64,000 nt of DNA from Marinobacter sediminicola (lineage in GTDB: Bacteria > Pseudomonadota > Gammaproteobacteria > Pseudomonadales > Oleiphilaceae). The DNA is taken from assembly GCF_031157525.1 (NCBI RefSeq), contig NZ_JAVIXR010000002.1, forward strand, positions 426,917 through 490,916. The letters run 5' to 3'. The stretch's first letter is position 1. Each line of letters opens with the position of its first letter. Under the pieces are notes generated by a model. It searched no databases and had not been told where the DNA came from. It saw nothing but the letters and a program-made list of their open reading frames with translations. The position numbers and the translations under genes are program-made. Of this stretch, positions 1 to 8,920 are shown in pieces.

Positions 1-1194
1 CTTGCCCTATCGCCCACAGCGCCGGGCATTAACGGTACCCACCTGTTTTACACCGCAGTGCTTGCGGGGCTGATAGCCGTCCACCGTTTTACACGGCTAA
101 GGCGAACCTCGCCTCTGATTGTCTATCTGGTGTTTTTCCACATGGCACTATTCAGCTATCTGGGTTACATCGTAACCGGTGCTTCGCTGCCCCCTATCGT
201 AGGCCTGCTTCTCTTCATAAGCTCCGTAGGGATCATCACCCTGTCCATGGTCCATACCATCATCATACTGGCGGCTAACCTGGGCCTGTTGACGGCGGCT
301 ACCGCACTGGCTGTGCCGGCCAGTGAGTTTGGCTGCGCGCTAACAGCAATACTCACCAACTGGCTGGTGTTGATGTGCCTACTCATTGCCCCGGTATCGG
401 CTCACTTTTTTCGCATGTTCTTGCGCAATCTTTTAGCCCTGCAATTCCTGCTCAAAGATCGCAACCGCACACTATCTCGGACCTTGCATGCGCTGGAGAT
501 AACCGAAGGCAGGCTGGCCCAGGAACAAAAGCATCAGGCCCTGAGCCATATGGCAAAAGGCCTTCTGCATGAAATCATGAACCCGTTGAACTGCGCCAGC
601 CAGGCCGTGGACTACGCCAGTGCCATCAACCGGGACAGCGACTTGTCAGAAGCACTGGACGACGCAGCGCTGCACCAGAAACGCATCGCTGACATAGTGT
701 CTGATTTGATCGATTTCTCGCGGCCTGAGCCGGATCACAGTATAGAGACAGCCGGTTTGGGCGCTCTCTTTGAAACGGCTCTGCGCTTATGCAAACACCA
801 ACTCAGGGGCACGGATGTGCGTCTTGGCATTCCGGAAAATATGCCCATAGCCTGTTATCCGTCGGCGCTGACCCAGGTTTTTGTAAACCTGTTGCTGAAT
901 TCGGCATCCGCACTGGAAAAGGGGCGGGCGTCGCGGCGCATCGACATAACGGCTACGTCAAAGGGTGAGAACCTGACTATAGGCATACGGGACAATGGCC
1001 ATGGCATAGCACCCGAAGACATCAAACGGCTGACAGACCCCTTCTACTCCACCAACAGGACACCGGACAATCTTGGCCTCGGGCTAAGTATCTGTCAGAC
1101 CATCATGCGCCATCATAACGGCCAGATGGAAATTTGCAGCGAGCCGGGTGAGTGGACAGAAGTTATCCTTACTCTGCCTCAGTCACCACACTAA
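1..1194 (+). CDS. Sensor histidine kinase, 5'-truncated by window edge
   Basis: The reading frame is open from base 1, so the start lies outside the window. The first third encodes several hydrophobic segments, so this is a membrane-anchored sensor. The kinase core follows: H-box LLHEIMNPLN near nt 560-590 with the phospho-acceptor His, N-box VFVNLLLNSASAL near nt 880-920, G1 box IRDNGHGI near nt 985-1010, an F-box-like DPFYSTN, and G2 box NLGLGLSICQTI near nt 1070-1105. It should autophosphorylate and pass phosphate to a response regulator, but no regulator is visible here; it may lie to the left. The signal is unknown. Its stop codon shares bases with the stop of the convergent porin gene (ctaa at 1191-1194), leaving no room for a separate terminator. 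Confidence 0.88.
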   Translation, partial: LALSPTAPGINGTHLFYTAVLAGLIAVHRFTRLRRTSPLIVYLVFFHMALFSYLGYIVTGASLPPIVGLLLFISSVGIITLSMVHTIIILAANLGLLTAATALAVPASEFGCALTAILTNWLVLMCLLIAPVSAHFFRMFLRNLLALQFLLKDRNRTLSRTLHALEITEGRLAQEQKHQALSHMAKGLLHEIMNPLNCASQAVDYASAINRDSDLSEALDDAALHQKRIADIVSDLIDFSRPEPDHSIETAGLGALFETALRLCKHQLRGTDVRLGIPENMPIACYPSALTQVFVNLLLNSASALEKGRASRRIDITATSKGENLTIGIRDNGHGIAPEDIKRLTDPFYSTNRTPDNLGLGLSICQTIMRHHNGQMEICSEPGEWTEVILTLPQSPH

Positions 1195-2315
1195 TACCGG
1201 AAAAGCACTCTCAGCGTGAACGCATTGCCTGTCGGGTCTGGTGCGAGGATAGTGCCCTCCACCTTTGGTACCAGCCAGTTCAGCCGAAGCTGAAACTGGT
1301 TACCCAGGTAATAGTTTGCCCCGACCAGCGCAATCGCCGCTCGCGCGCCTAAATCCCGGTCCTGCAAGTCGACCGCACTATAGCGAGCCACCAATTCAAC
1401 GGCCCCCGCCGGCCCCGGCGAATCGGGGCCCTTGAACTCACCGTATTTGTATCGGCGGTGGTCATTGGTGAGGAAAAAACCTGCTTGCAGGTAAGCACCG
1501 CTAAACCGCCAGCGCTCTCCGTTCTCACGTTCAACCTGCTGCGCCATCGCCTCACTCACCACAGTTAACCGCCCTGACGACCAGGCTGCTTCCAGCCCTC
1601 CCACGGCAGTGTGCCGGGCATCAAAGCGCGGACTGCGCAGGATATTGTCAGCACTGAACACCTCGCCTCTATCCTTGACCTGAAACCGAGCGCCATTCAA
1701 ATCGCGCCAGGATGCGGCGATGCCGAAATGCAATGTGCGCCGATTATTCTGAACGGGAGCAACGGTGTAGCGGCCCGTCACTGAATGGGTCTGCTCCCCT
1801 TCCGGCTCTTTGGTGAACACGCCGAAGACCCAGGTGTTGGCTTTATTCAATTGCCCAATCGCCAGGCCTTGCGAACGGCCTGGCGCAAAAGCCGATGTCA
1901 CCATCGAGCGCTCACTGGTGCTGATGTTGGTATAACCAGTAAGACGCTCAAGCCCGAACGGCTCTTTGAAGCGGCCCAGCGTTGCCTCAAACCCATTTGC
2001 GCCCTGGTATTGCACATAGGCATCACCCAGCTCGGTTTCCTCGCGATCACCCCGAGCCTTATAGCTTCCGTCTATTTCTGCTGCCCAATTGCTCCCCCAC
2101 TCCATCTCGAGTTCCAGTTTGGCATTTCGCACGATGCCCCTGGTGGTGTCAGGGTCACCCTCCTCATTATAAAAAGGCCCAAACCGGTCAACTCCGGCGG
2201 CGATATACCCACCAAGATCCAGTTCCAGCGGGTCAGCCCTCAACGTTGGTGGCGGAAGCAAAACAACCAACGTCAACCCTGCTATCAGCCAGGTCCGGCG
2301 GAGGTCAGCAAGCAT
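1191..2315 (-). CDS. OprP/OprO-type outer-membrane porin
   Basis: A 374-residue protein with an N-terminal signal peptide (LIAGLTLVVLLPPPTLRA before DPLELDLGG). Alternating beta-strand-rich sequence runs through the body, and it ends with an aromatic C-terminus (TLRVLFRY) typical of outer-membrane barrels. The segment ATLGRFKEPFGLERLTGYTN and the EMEWGSNWAAEIDGSY strand pattern resemble the phosphate/polyphosphate-selective porin family (Porin_O_P). A longer frame exists upstream, but the ATG at 2313-2315 has a GGAAGGG ribosome site just before it and gives a clean signal peptide, so I chose it. It overlaps the 3' end of the DUF4956 gene by 11 bp and is the last gene of the CotH-VTC-DUF4956-porin operon. 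Substrate selectivity is inferred from family only. Confidence 0.8.
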   Translation of the reverse strand: MLADLRRTWLIAGLTLVVLLPPPTLRADPLELDLGGYIAAGVDRFGPFYNEEGDPDTTRGIVRNAKLELEMEWGSNWAAEIDGSYKARGDREETELGDAYVQYQGANGFEATLGRFKEPFGLERLTGYTNISTSERSMVTSAFAPGRSQGLAIGQLNKANTWVFGVFTKEPEGEQTHSVTGRYTVAPVQNNRRTLHFGIAASWRDLNGARFQVKDRGEVFSADNILRSPRFDARHTAVGGLEAAWSSGRLTVVSEAMAQQVERENGERWRFSGAYLQAGFFLTNDHRRYKYGEFKGPDSPGPAGAVELVARYSAVDLQDRDLGARAAIALVGANYYLGNQFQLRLNWLVPKVEGTILAPDPTGNAFTLRVLFRY

Positions 2316-2889
2316 TGCGCCCTTCCAGACGAAAATGCATCCGGAGCATAGCGGTATCCCGCAGATAGCTGATGGACACCACATCCACCCGAAACACATC
2401 CAGCCCGGTGCGCTCGCGCAAATCTGCAATCAACACTGCCTGCTGTCTGGCGTGCACATTCTCAATTTTTTCGTACTCAACCTCCTTCTCGCCGTGCCTG
2501 GGCAGTAACACCCGGGTTTCAAGCAGCCGTGCCAAAAGAATAATCAGCAGGTTCAGCCCCGCCAGTTCGTAGTGCTGCATACTGCCTACGGCTGCCAGCA
2601 GCGCCATGGCAATCACCAGAAAGAGATAGGTCATTTCCTTGATGCCCAGCGCTTCCGTTCGATAGCGCAGCATTGAAAACACTGCGAACAGACCGAACGC
2701 AAAGCCCATGGTCACCGTAACCGAGTGCAGTAGCGAGGTAACAAGGAAAACACCCACCCCAAACAGAATGAAAGAGGCCGCGTTCTCCCTGTGACGAGAA
2801 AAGGCGTAATAGCACCGAATCAGAACAAATACTGAACCCGTGTTGATGATCAGCCGGATCACAAAATGGAGATCAACTGCAGATTCCAT
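2305..2889 (-). CDS. DUF4956 family membrane protein
   Basis: A 194-residue protein with about four membrane segments in the first 120 residues (RLIINTGSVFVLIRCYY; ASFILFGVGVFLVTSLLH; FGLFAVFSMLRY; YLFLVIAMALLAAVGS) and a soluble C-terminal domain of about 70 residues. The cytoplasmic-looking FSMLRYRTEALGIKEMTYLF stretch and overall pattern match DUF4956, a family of unknown biochemical role that often sits beside VTC-domain genes. The start at 2887-2889 has a strong AAGGAG ribosome site. It overlaps the end of the VTC gene by 17 bp and the start of the porin by 11 bp, so all four genes are probably translated from one message. Confidence 0.8.
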   Translation of the reverse strand: MESAVDLHFVIRLIINTGSVFVLIRCYYAFSRHRENAASFILFGVGVFLVTSLLHSVTVTMGFAFGLFAVFSMLRYRTEALGIKEMTYLFLVIAMALLAAVGSMQHYELAGLNLLIILLARLLETRVLLPRHGEKEVEYEKIENVHARQQAVLIADLRERTGLDVFRVDVVSISYLRDTAMLRMHFRLEGRNAC

Positions 2890-3631
2890 AAAGACTCCTT
2901 AGCAACGGCTTGAAGCGATTGGTTTTCAATTGAGACCCATAGAGCAGGCTGCTGCCCACGCAGTATTTGCTGAATGCCACCGGGCGGCAGCCCTGCCTGG
3001 TCAGGCTTTGCAGCATGGGGGAGCACCCTGAGTGACGATCATGCTTTACTTCCACAATGGCCACGCCAGGCAGGTCAACAGACAGGGTTCGGTCGGGGGA
3101 GTGGAAGGCAAGCTGAGTGTCTATCGTGATCCGCTCAGGGTTCTGGGTGCTAATAAGGGTAATGCGCTGATAGGACACAAAAAGAGCCGGCTGCATCCCT
3201 GCAACCGGCAGGCCTGATTGCTCTTTCAGAAACCTTGTGGCCGAGCCATCCACGAAGGATTCAAACGTAACCGGCACCCGTGTTTTTACCGTGCGCTGGC
3301 GATTGGTTTTCTTTTTCACTTCCAGAAACATGATCTTGCTATGGCGATAGTGCCTTAGCCGAACCTTGAGCCGATTGAGCTTGCCATTATGGTGGTCCAG
3401 AAACAGGTGCCGGTCCGGGCTATCAAAATACAGGGTGTCGTAGCCAAAGCGCCGGCATCCATCCATATCCAGGATCGTGTAGGCACCTGGTAGGCCCTGC
3501 AGGCACTGCTCCAGAGCCCCAGGCCGCACCACAAACTTGGCATCGACCCGGTCCATCAACGCAACCCGCATCTGGTCGGCCAGGCCGTGGCCACAAAAGC
3601 CTGCCAGAGGATTGAGAACAGCCATATTCAT
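2873..3631 (-). CDS. VTC-domain protein, polyphosphate-polymerase-like
   Basis: A 252-residue protein that fills a single TTM/CYTH-type tunnel fold as in the yeast Vtc4 catalytic domain. Basic and acidic clusters expected to line the tunnel are present in order: DRVDAKFVV (residues 27-35), LNRLKVRLRHY (85-95), MFLEVKKKTNRQRTVKTR (101-118), SYQRITL (153-159), RITIDTQL (167-174), AIVEVKHD (191-198) and FSKYCVG (220-226). In Vtc4 such residues bind ATP, metal and the growing polyphosphate chain. There is no SPX domain and no membrane segment, so membrane attachment may come from the adjacent DUF4956 protein (inference). The start overlaps the CotH stop codon (ATGA). Polyphosphate synthesis is a family-based prediction and could instead be another triphosphate reaction. 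Confidence 0.8.
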   Translation of the reverse strand: MNMAVLNPLAGFCGHGLADQMRVALMDRVDAKFVVRPGALEQCLQGLPGAYTILDMDGCRRFGYDTLYFDSPDRHLFLDHHNGKLNRLKVRLRHYRHSKIMFLEVKKKTNRQRTVKTRVPVTFESFVDGSATRFLKEQSGLPVAGMQPALFVSYQRITLISTQNPERITIDTQLAFHSPDRTLSVDLPGVAIVEVKHDRHSGCSPMLQSLTRQGCRPVAFSKYCVGSSLLYGSQLKTNRFKPLLRSLYGICS

Positions 3632-5409
3632 TGCACATCAGGCCCATACTCAAGTGTCGCATCCAGCGTCAACTCAACATCGCCTGCGCTGGCACCTGTG
3701 CCAACCTTGATGAAAGTGACCTTGCCCTTTGCCCCAAGAGCCAAGGTGCGCACATCGCCAGGCAGACTCTCATCCACTTCGAACAGCAAGGCGTTGGTGG
3801 CAAAACCATGAAATTCATGGGTGCCTGGCACATAGTCTGATGCTTCGATAAACAGTTGCAGAACGTAGGGCTTATAGGCGTTGCTTGCATCCACACCAAT
3901 AAGCAACAAGCTAATAACTTCCGGTGAGGACTCAGTGTCCACGGAGTAAACCAGACTATCCACACCGAAGGACGCAAAGGTCAGGCTGGCCGTTACAGGT
4001 TGCCCACTCGGCAGATTGAACTGGAAAGCTCCAGTGTCCGTGCCATTCAACGCAGCCACTCTGCCGGTTAAAGGTGTGGTACCCGGCGCACTGCAATCGG
4101 GCCGGGTATCCGCAAGCCGGTATACCGTGCCAGAAGGTGGGTCTTCCGCCAGCGCCTGCTCCAGTGCAACTCTGCGTGGCATGCGATAACTGTCATCGGC
4201 AGGCTCGCCCTTGCCCGCTATAAATGCTTTGAGGCTGGCCACACTGGCCTCAGAGGAACCCGTCAGGGCCCGGATCTGCTCCAGATCCTGCAGCAATTGA
4301 CTCTCGTTCCATTGGCTGGCAAGCAAATCCTCCAATTCAGCTTCGTATTGAGCCCGGTATTGCGGAAGATTAAACAGGCGGTCGGCCAGAGAAAAGTTTC
4401 TGTACAGCACCCCGGTGCCCGGTTTCAGCGGGTGCTCTCCACGAAAGGCGGTATCTGCACCCCAGGGAATGAAATGGAAGCGACCGTCAGCCGGGGATCG
4501 ATAGATATGAAAGTTATTGGCATTGCCTGTAGCAGAGTCCCAGGCGCCGATGAGGGTTTCCACTGCCCAGAAACGGATAAACTCATCCACGTCCACCAGT
4601 TGCGGCAGCACATTCATCAGTTGGTCGTCTGGTAGCGCCAGCGCATCGGTAACCGATTGCAAATCACTGCGGTCGTTTTCTGTCTTGTTGGTCTTCTTCT
4701 CGAACCTCTGGCTCAGCCAGGTACCAAAATCCGACGTCTGTGCTTCATACTGATTACCTTCATCGTTGCCAAAGGCGCGCGCAAGAAATGGCTTTTTGAT
4801 GGGCTCTACGTTGGTGAAGATGCCCAGATCCTCGCCATTTACCCGAACCCGGGCGTAATTACACCGAGGGGCAGCAATGCCAGCCTGGTTAAACTGCTCA
4901 TAAGCCAGGCATTGCCGGGCATTGGATGGATCCTGGCGATTGTTGTTAAGGGTCATCCGGGAGCTGTTCTGATACGTCCTGCCATCCCAAAGATCATTGA
5001 AATCCAGCTTGAGGGAGGGAATGCTTGGGCTCAGCGAGCCTATATAGCCTTTCTTGCGAACCACCACATCCTTCATAGCAACACCATCGATGGTGACGCT
5101 GGCTGAAAACTCGGTGTATTCGTAATCGCTCAGGCATTCCCGTGCTGTACTGGCCAGTGTGCGGCCTTCCGCACGGAGCTGTTCAAACTCGCTGGTGGCC
5201 ATGGATATATTCACTTCCAGCAACCGGTTCGGCGCGTAAAGATCCCCATCGCCGCCCAGGTTTACTGGCTCTCTCGGTGCCTCGAAACCGGATGGGCTGG
5301 ACACCTCTGTGTCACCCCCGCATCCGGCAAAAAACAACGCGAACATGGCCACCACCAGGTGCCGGGTCGGTTTACAGCCATTGCCGCGCATACTCGTTCT
5401 TGTTTTCAT
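3628..5409 (-). CDS. CotH-family kinase-like lipoprotein
   Basis: A 593-residue protein. A lipoprotein signal (MFALFFAGC, Cys at residue 30) places it on the periplasmic side of a membrane. Residues of about 55-420 match the CotH fold: VVRKKGYIGSLSPSIPSLKLDF, MTLNNNRQDPSN, CNYARVRVNGEDLGIFTNVE, FIRFWAVETLIGAWDS and then FHFIPWGADTAFRG. CotH of Bacillus is a spore-coat kinase of unusual fold. Here the usual PWDxD motif reads PWGAD, so one acidic residue is replaced and kinase activity is uncertain. A beta-rich C-terminal region of about 150 residues follows, with no recognised domain. The start has a clear GAGGGAGAAG ribosome site. It is the first gene of the four-gene operon. Confidence 0.82.
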   Translation of the reverse strand: MKTRTSMRGNGCKPTRHLVVAMFALFFAGCGGDTEVSSPSGFEAPREPVNLGGDGDLYAPNRLLEVNISMATSEFEQLRAEGRTLASTARECLSDYEYTEFSASVTIDGVAMKDVVVRKKGYIGSLSPSIPSLKLDFNDLWDGRTYQNSSRMTLNNNRQDPSNARQCLAYEQFNQAGIAAPRCNYARVRVNGEDLGIFTNVEPIKKPFLARAFGNDEGNQYEAQTSDFGTWLSQRFEKKTNKTENDRSDLQSVTDALALPDDQLMNVLPQLVDVDEFIRFWAVETLIGAWDSATGNANNFHIYRSPADGRFHFIPWGADTAFRGEHPLKPGTGVLYRNFSLADRLFNLPQYRAQYEAELEDLLASQWNESQLLQDLEQIRALTGSSEASVASLKAFIAGKGEPADDSYRMPRRVALEQALAEDPPSGTVYRLADTRPDCSAPGTTPLTGRVAALNGTDTGAFQFNLPSGQPVTASLTFASFGVDSLVYSVDTESSPEVISLLLIGVDASNAYKPYVLQLFIEASDYVPGTHEFHGFATNALLFEVDESLPGDVRTLALGAKGKVTFIKVGTGASAGDVELTLDATLEYGPDVQ

Positions 5410-5492
5410 CTGCTTCTCCCTCAGATGTTTGTAATCAATCCGGTATCAGGGCCGGTTAGGAGAAGTATTCCCCGGCGGGAGTGCAGGTGTCT

Positions 5493-5507
5493 GTAAGAAT
5501 GTCTTAC
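5493..5507. promoter_or_regulatory. 15-bp palindrome upstream of the CotH operon
   Basis: GTAAGA-atg-TCTTAC is a perfect 6+6 inverted repeat about 85 bp upstream of the CotH start. Its place fits an operator or a small hairpin in the operon leader. It does not match the PhoB-box consensus, so phosphate control is not shown by it. No regulator can be named. Confidence 0.35.
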
Positions 5508-5543
5508 GTGGGGCGTTTCAGGGCAGGATGGTCAGCGCAACCG

Positions 5544-5567
5544 AGGCCCACACCTGTGTATGGGCCT
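5544..5567. terminator. Weak stem-loop after the aldehyde dehydrogenase gene
   Basis: AGGCCCA and TGGGCCT form a 7-bp stem with a 10-base loop, starting 16 bases past the exaC stop codon. There is no T-run on the minus strand; a short TTT follows only on the plus side. It may help termination or stabilise the transcript 3' end, but a Rho-independent terminator is not proven. Confidence 0.3.
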
Positions 5568-5583
5568 GTTTGCTATTGCTGGC

Positions 5584-7104
5584 TCAGAAAAAGCCAAGCG
5601 GATTGATGTCGTAACTGGTCAGCATACACTTGGTCTGCTGATAGTGCTCCAGCGCCATTTTGTGGGTTTCACGGCCAACCCCGGATTTCTTGTAACCGCC
5701 AAAGGCAGCGTGTGCCGGGTAGGCGTGGTAGCAGTTCATCCAGACCCGACCAGCCTGAATGTTACGCCCCACACGGAAGGCGCGATTGGTGTCGCGGGTC
5801 CACACACCAGCCCCCAGCCCGAATTCGGTATCATTGGCTATCGCCACGGCTTCTTCTTCGGTTTTAAATGTGGTTACACCCACAACCGGGCCGAAGATTT
5901 CTTCCTGGAATACCCGCATGTCGTTGTCACCCTTGAACAGGGTGGGCTGAATGTAGAAGCCGTCTTTGAATTCGCCTTCCATTTCTTCCTTGAAGCCCCC
6001 GGTGAGCACCGTCGCGCCCTCCTGCTTACCTATATCCAGGTAGGACATGATCTTGTCGTACTGCTCCTTGCTGGCTTGTGCACCTACCTGCACATCGGTA
6101 TCCAGCGGGTTGCCCCGTTTGATGGCCTTGGTGCGCTCAACCACCTTCTGCATAAATTCGTCGAACATATCCTCCTGCACCAAGGCCCGGGATGGGCAGG
6201 TGCATACTTCGCCCTGGTTGAAGAAGCCCAGCACCAGGCCTTCCACGCATTTATCGATGAACTCGGGCTCGGCTTGCATAACATCCGAGAAATAGAGGTT
6301 GGGGGACTTGCCACCCAGCTCCACCGTTGACGGAATGATATTCTCAGCTGCGCACTTGAGAATGTGCGAGCCCACCGGTGTAGAGCCTGTGAACGCGATT
6401 TTGGCGATGCGCTTGCTGGTGGCCAACGCCTCACCTGCTTCAATGCCGTAACCATTCACAATATTGATCACACCAGGCGGTAGCAGGTCCCCAATGATTT
6501 CCATCAGTACCAAAATACTGGCCGGTGTCTGTTCTGCCGGTTTAAGTACGGTGCAGTTGCCGGCAGCAAGGCAAGGCCCAAGCTTCCAGGCGGCCATCAG
6601 TATCGGGAAGTTCCAGGGAATGATCTGACCAACCACCCCGAGGGGCTCGTTAAAATGATAGGCCACTGTATGTTGGTCAATCTGGCTCATTTGCCCTTCC
6701 TGGGCACGGATGCAGCCAGCAAAATAGCGGAAGTGATCTGCGGCCAGAGGGATATCAGCATTCAGGGTTTCGCGAATGGCCTTGCCGTTATCCCAGGTTT
6801 CTGCAACCGCCAAGGTCTCCAGGTTGGCTTCAATGCGATCGGCTATCTTGAGCATGATATTGGAGCGCTCAGCCGGAGACGTTTTGCCCCAGGCCGGTGC
6901 AGCCTTGTGCGCCGCATCGAGAGCCAGATCAATATCTTCAGCGGTAGAGCGGGGAATTTCGCAGATAGTCGCGCCAGTCACGGGGGTTATGTTTTCAAAA
7001 TACTCCCCTTTAACCGGAGCAACCCACTCACCACCAATGTAGTTTCCGTAACGGGATTTGAATGAAACGACGGAACCGTCTTTTCCTGGTTGTGCATAAA
7101 TCAT
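5584..7104 (-). CDS. exaC: NAD-dependent aldehyde dehydrogenase, ExaC/AldB type
   Basis: A 506-residue cytosolic aldehyde dehydrogenase. The N-terminal [20 protein letters not shown] and the C-terminal [10 protein letters not shown] are hallmarks of the ExaC/AldB subgroup, which oxidises acetaldehyde and other short aldehydes to acids. Visible catalytic parts are the [14 protein letters not shown] nucleotide-binding segment, FTGSTPVG (238-245), the general-base Glu262 in VELGGKSPN, and the nucleophile Cys301 in [12 protein letters not shown]. An upstream GTG in frame at 7113 is possible, but AAGGTGA sits 6 bases before the ATG at 7104, so the ATG is chosen. The wax ester synthase gene lies upstream on the same strand. 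A link to fatty-aldehyde or alcohol oxidation is plausible but inferred. Confidence 0.93.
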   Translation of the reverse strand: MIYAQPGKDGSVVSFKSRYGNYIGGEWVAPVKGEYFENITPVTGATICEIPRSTAEDIDLALDAAHKAAPAWGKTSPAERSNIMLKIADRIEANLETLAVAETWDNGKAIRETLNADIPLAADHFRYFAGCIRAQEGQMSQIDQHTVAYHFNEPLGVVGQIIPWNFPILMAAWKLGPCLAAGNCTVLKPAEQTPASILVLMEIIGDLLPPGVINIVNGYGIEAGEALATSKRIAKIAFTGSTPVGSHILKCAAENIIPSTVELGGKSPNLYFSDVMQAEPEFIDKCVEGLVLGFFNQGEVCTCPSRALVQEDMFDEFMQKVVERTKAIKRGNPLDTDVQVGAQASKEQYDKIMSYLDIGKQEGATVLTGGFKEEMEGEFKDGFYIQPTLFKGDNDMRVFQEEIFGPVVGVTTFKTEEEAVAIANDTEFGLGAGVWTRDTNRAFRVGRNIQAGRVWMNCYHAYPAHAAFGGYKKSGVGRETHKMALEHYQQTKCMLTSYDINPLGFF

Positions 7105-7173
7105 GGTCGTCACCTTTTGTTGTGGTTGTGAATGACAACGCGGTCATGCGCGTTTACTCATTCACTGTAGACC

Positions 7174-8565
7174 TCAAACAACAATAGGTGAACCTCCGGG
7201 GAATTCCGACAGCTCCTGCACACAGTCGTCAAGAAACCCCTGGGGGTCTGACAACACCGCTTCATCTGCAACTACCCCGAACTGAACCTGCCCGGCATAG
7301 CTGACAATGCTGACTCCCAGCCCGATATCCCCGGCCTGGGGCACCCAGAACATCTGTTCTTTAATGCGGCAACCGGCAATGTAGCGCGCCTCGGGGGTGC
7401 CGGGAACATTGGATACCACAGCGCTGGCCTTGCGATAGAACATATCTGACAGTGGCTGTCGCAATACGTCTGGTATAAGAGGGGCGCAGGAAGACAATCC
7501 CCAGGCTATGCCGGGCTGCCAACTCTTTTTAAGGCGGCGGGTTTCCTGTTTGATGCGATAAAGCCGCTCCAGTGCACTCTCGCCATCAATGGGCAGAGGC
7601 ACAAACACCGTGCCGAAATAATTGCCAAGGGCACCCTGCTCTGGCTGTAAATCGTCCGGCAGGCGATTACGAATATCCACGGGAACAGCTACGTGCAATA
7701 TGGCGTCTTCCAGCGCCGGCCCCAAAAGCCCAAGACGGGGGCGAACCGCAGCTGCTACGCAACTAAGCAGAACATCGTTAATGGTGACGTTCGTCGCCTT
7801 GGCGATTGACCGGAACTGGTCGAAGGGTACCGGCTCGGACCACCGGCAATGGCGCTGACCCAGCAGCGGGCGTTTCAGATCCGATGGTGTATCCTCCGGC
7901 TCCGCCAGAAAATCACTCAGTTCGTTAATCAGTTTCAGCCCGTTGTGCGCCAGTTTCTCCAATAAGTCCCCGTAGCCGGCCTCATTGCTGCCAAGCTCAG
8001 GGCTCTGGTTTTCCATGTCCGCCTCGGGCGCCCTGCCCCCGCCAACTAACTGTTCAAGCCGGCTTTTGGCGGCCGATACCCAGGGGGAAAAACCTTCCGT
8101 GTGCCGGGCTCCGTATATTGCAGGGTATTGCTGTGGCGAGGCCGAACACAGGTGGTCGAAAATGCCCGTGAGCGAAACCCCATCGGCGTAGCAGTGGTGT
8201 ATTCGAAGAAGTAATGCAGCGCCACCTTCGGCATTCGGTACCAACCAGAATTTCCAGATGGGGCGATAGGCAGGAAGAGGCTGATTAAGACGCTCGGAAA
8301 CCCACTCCTGAAGATCCGATTCCGTGAAGCGATCAAGTACCACATCCAGATGGTGTTGAAGGTCAAACACCGGGTCGGGCACCCAGTACCAGGCTGGTGT
8401 ACGCTTGACCGGCATGTACCTGAAACGCTCCCACGCCATCCAGTAAACCTGCAAAAACTCCCGGAGCCTGGGCGCAGTCAGGCCTTCGACCCGAAACATG
8501 ACGGTGATGGTCATGGGGTTTTTGGGGGACTCCAAGGCCAGCCAGGCGGAATCCGCAGGCAGCAT
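7174..8565 (-). CDS. Wax ester synthase / diacylglycerol acyltransferase
   Basis: A 463-residue WS/DGAT enzyme that joins acyl-CoA to long-chain alcohols or diacylglycerol to make storage lipids. The catalytic HHCYADG motif (HHxxxDG, residues 123-129) is intact. PIWKFWLV, TINDVLLSCVAAAVR and the ending region ASAVVSNVPGTPE follow the family order. Length fits the 450-500 residue norm. The frame is open to 8685, but the sequence upstream of MLPADSAWLALES does not resemble the family N-terminus, so I start at 8565. No strong ribosome site is seen there, and a TTG at 8589 is an alternative. Wax ester storage through such enzymes is well established in Marinobacter, where several paralogues are usual. 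Confidence 0.9.
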   Translation of the reverse strand: MLPADSAWLALESPKNPMTITVMFRVEGLTAPRLREFLQVYWMAWERFRYMPVKRTPAWYWVPDPVFDLQHHLDVVLDRFTESDLQEWVSERLNQPLPAYRPIWKFWLVPNAEGGAALLLRIHHCYADGVSLTGIFDHLCSASPQQYPAIYGARHTEGFSPWVSAAKSRLEQLVGGGRAPEADMENQSPELGSNEAGYGDLLEKLAHNGLKLINELSDFLAEPEDTPSDLKRPLLGQRHCRWSEPVPFDQFRSIAKATNVTINDVLLSCVAAAVRPRLGLLGPALEDAILHVAVPVDIRNRLPDDLQPEQGALGNYFGTVFVPLPIDGESALERLYRIKQETRRLKKSWQPGIAWGLSSCAPLIPDVLRQPLSDMFYRKASAVVSNVPGTPEARYIAGCRIKEQMFWVPQAGDIGLGVSIVSYAGQVQFGVVADEAVLSDPQGFLDDCVQELSEFPGGSPIVV

Positions 8566-8920
8566 GAGATGCGTTTGCTCGTGACTCAAACCCGAACATC
8601 CCCGGAAGTGGTGAAGTGAAAAACACAGAGTCAGGCATTGTGCCAGACATGCACTACTGGCTCCACAAAGCTGCACGCCGCTCAAGATTACAAAATATTA
8701 CACAGATACATACCTTCACCCTATACTGGTTATAAGGCTTGATGTAATAGTTATTAATATTAGGTTTCAACTGTCTATTGGCCGAAAGCATGCAAAAACT
8801 GCGGTAACAGTGCCAATAAAGATCAAAGCAAACCCATGTACAACAAGGTTACCAGCGCAACCTAGGTCCAATGACCAAGCTCTAAAAACAGGCAACCGCC
8901 GTGCTGGGAGGAGATGCAGT
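8566..8920. other. Divergent intergenic region, no gene seen
   Basis: 355 bp between the divergently transcribed wax ester synthase and hydrolase genes. The central part (about 8685-8775) is clearly AT-rich compared with its surroundings and should carry the promoters for both genes, but no pair of good -35 and -10 boxes stands out. No RNA gene, repeat or convincing small reading frame was found. GGAGGAG at 8908-8914 is the ribosome site of the hydrolase gene. Confidence 0.6.

Noticed and set aside
5493..5530. Pho box before the CotH-VTC operon
   Set aside because: I looked for a CTGTCAT-type direct repeat because phosphate control would fit; none with the right spacing is present.
5560..6330. 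256-codon plus-strand frame opposite the aldehyde dehydrogenase
   Set aside because: It is the antisense of a full-length, well-conserved enzyme; the protein has no family features and its codon bias mirrors the true gene.
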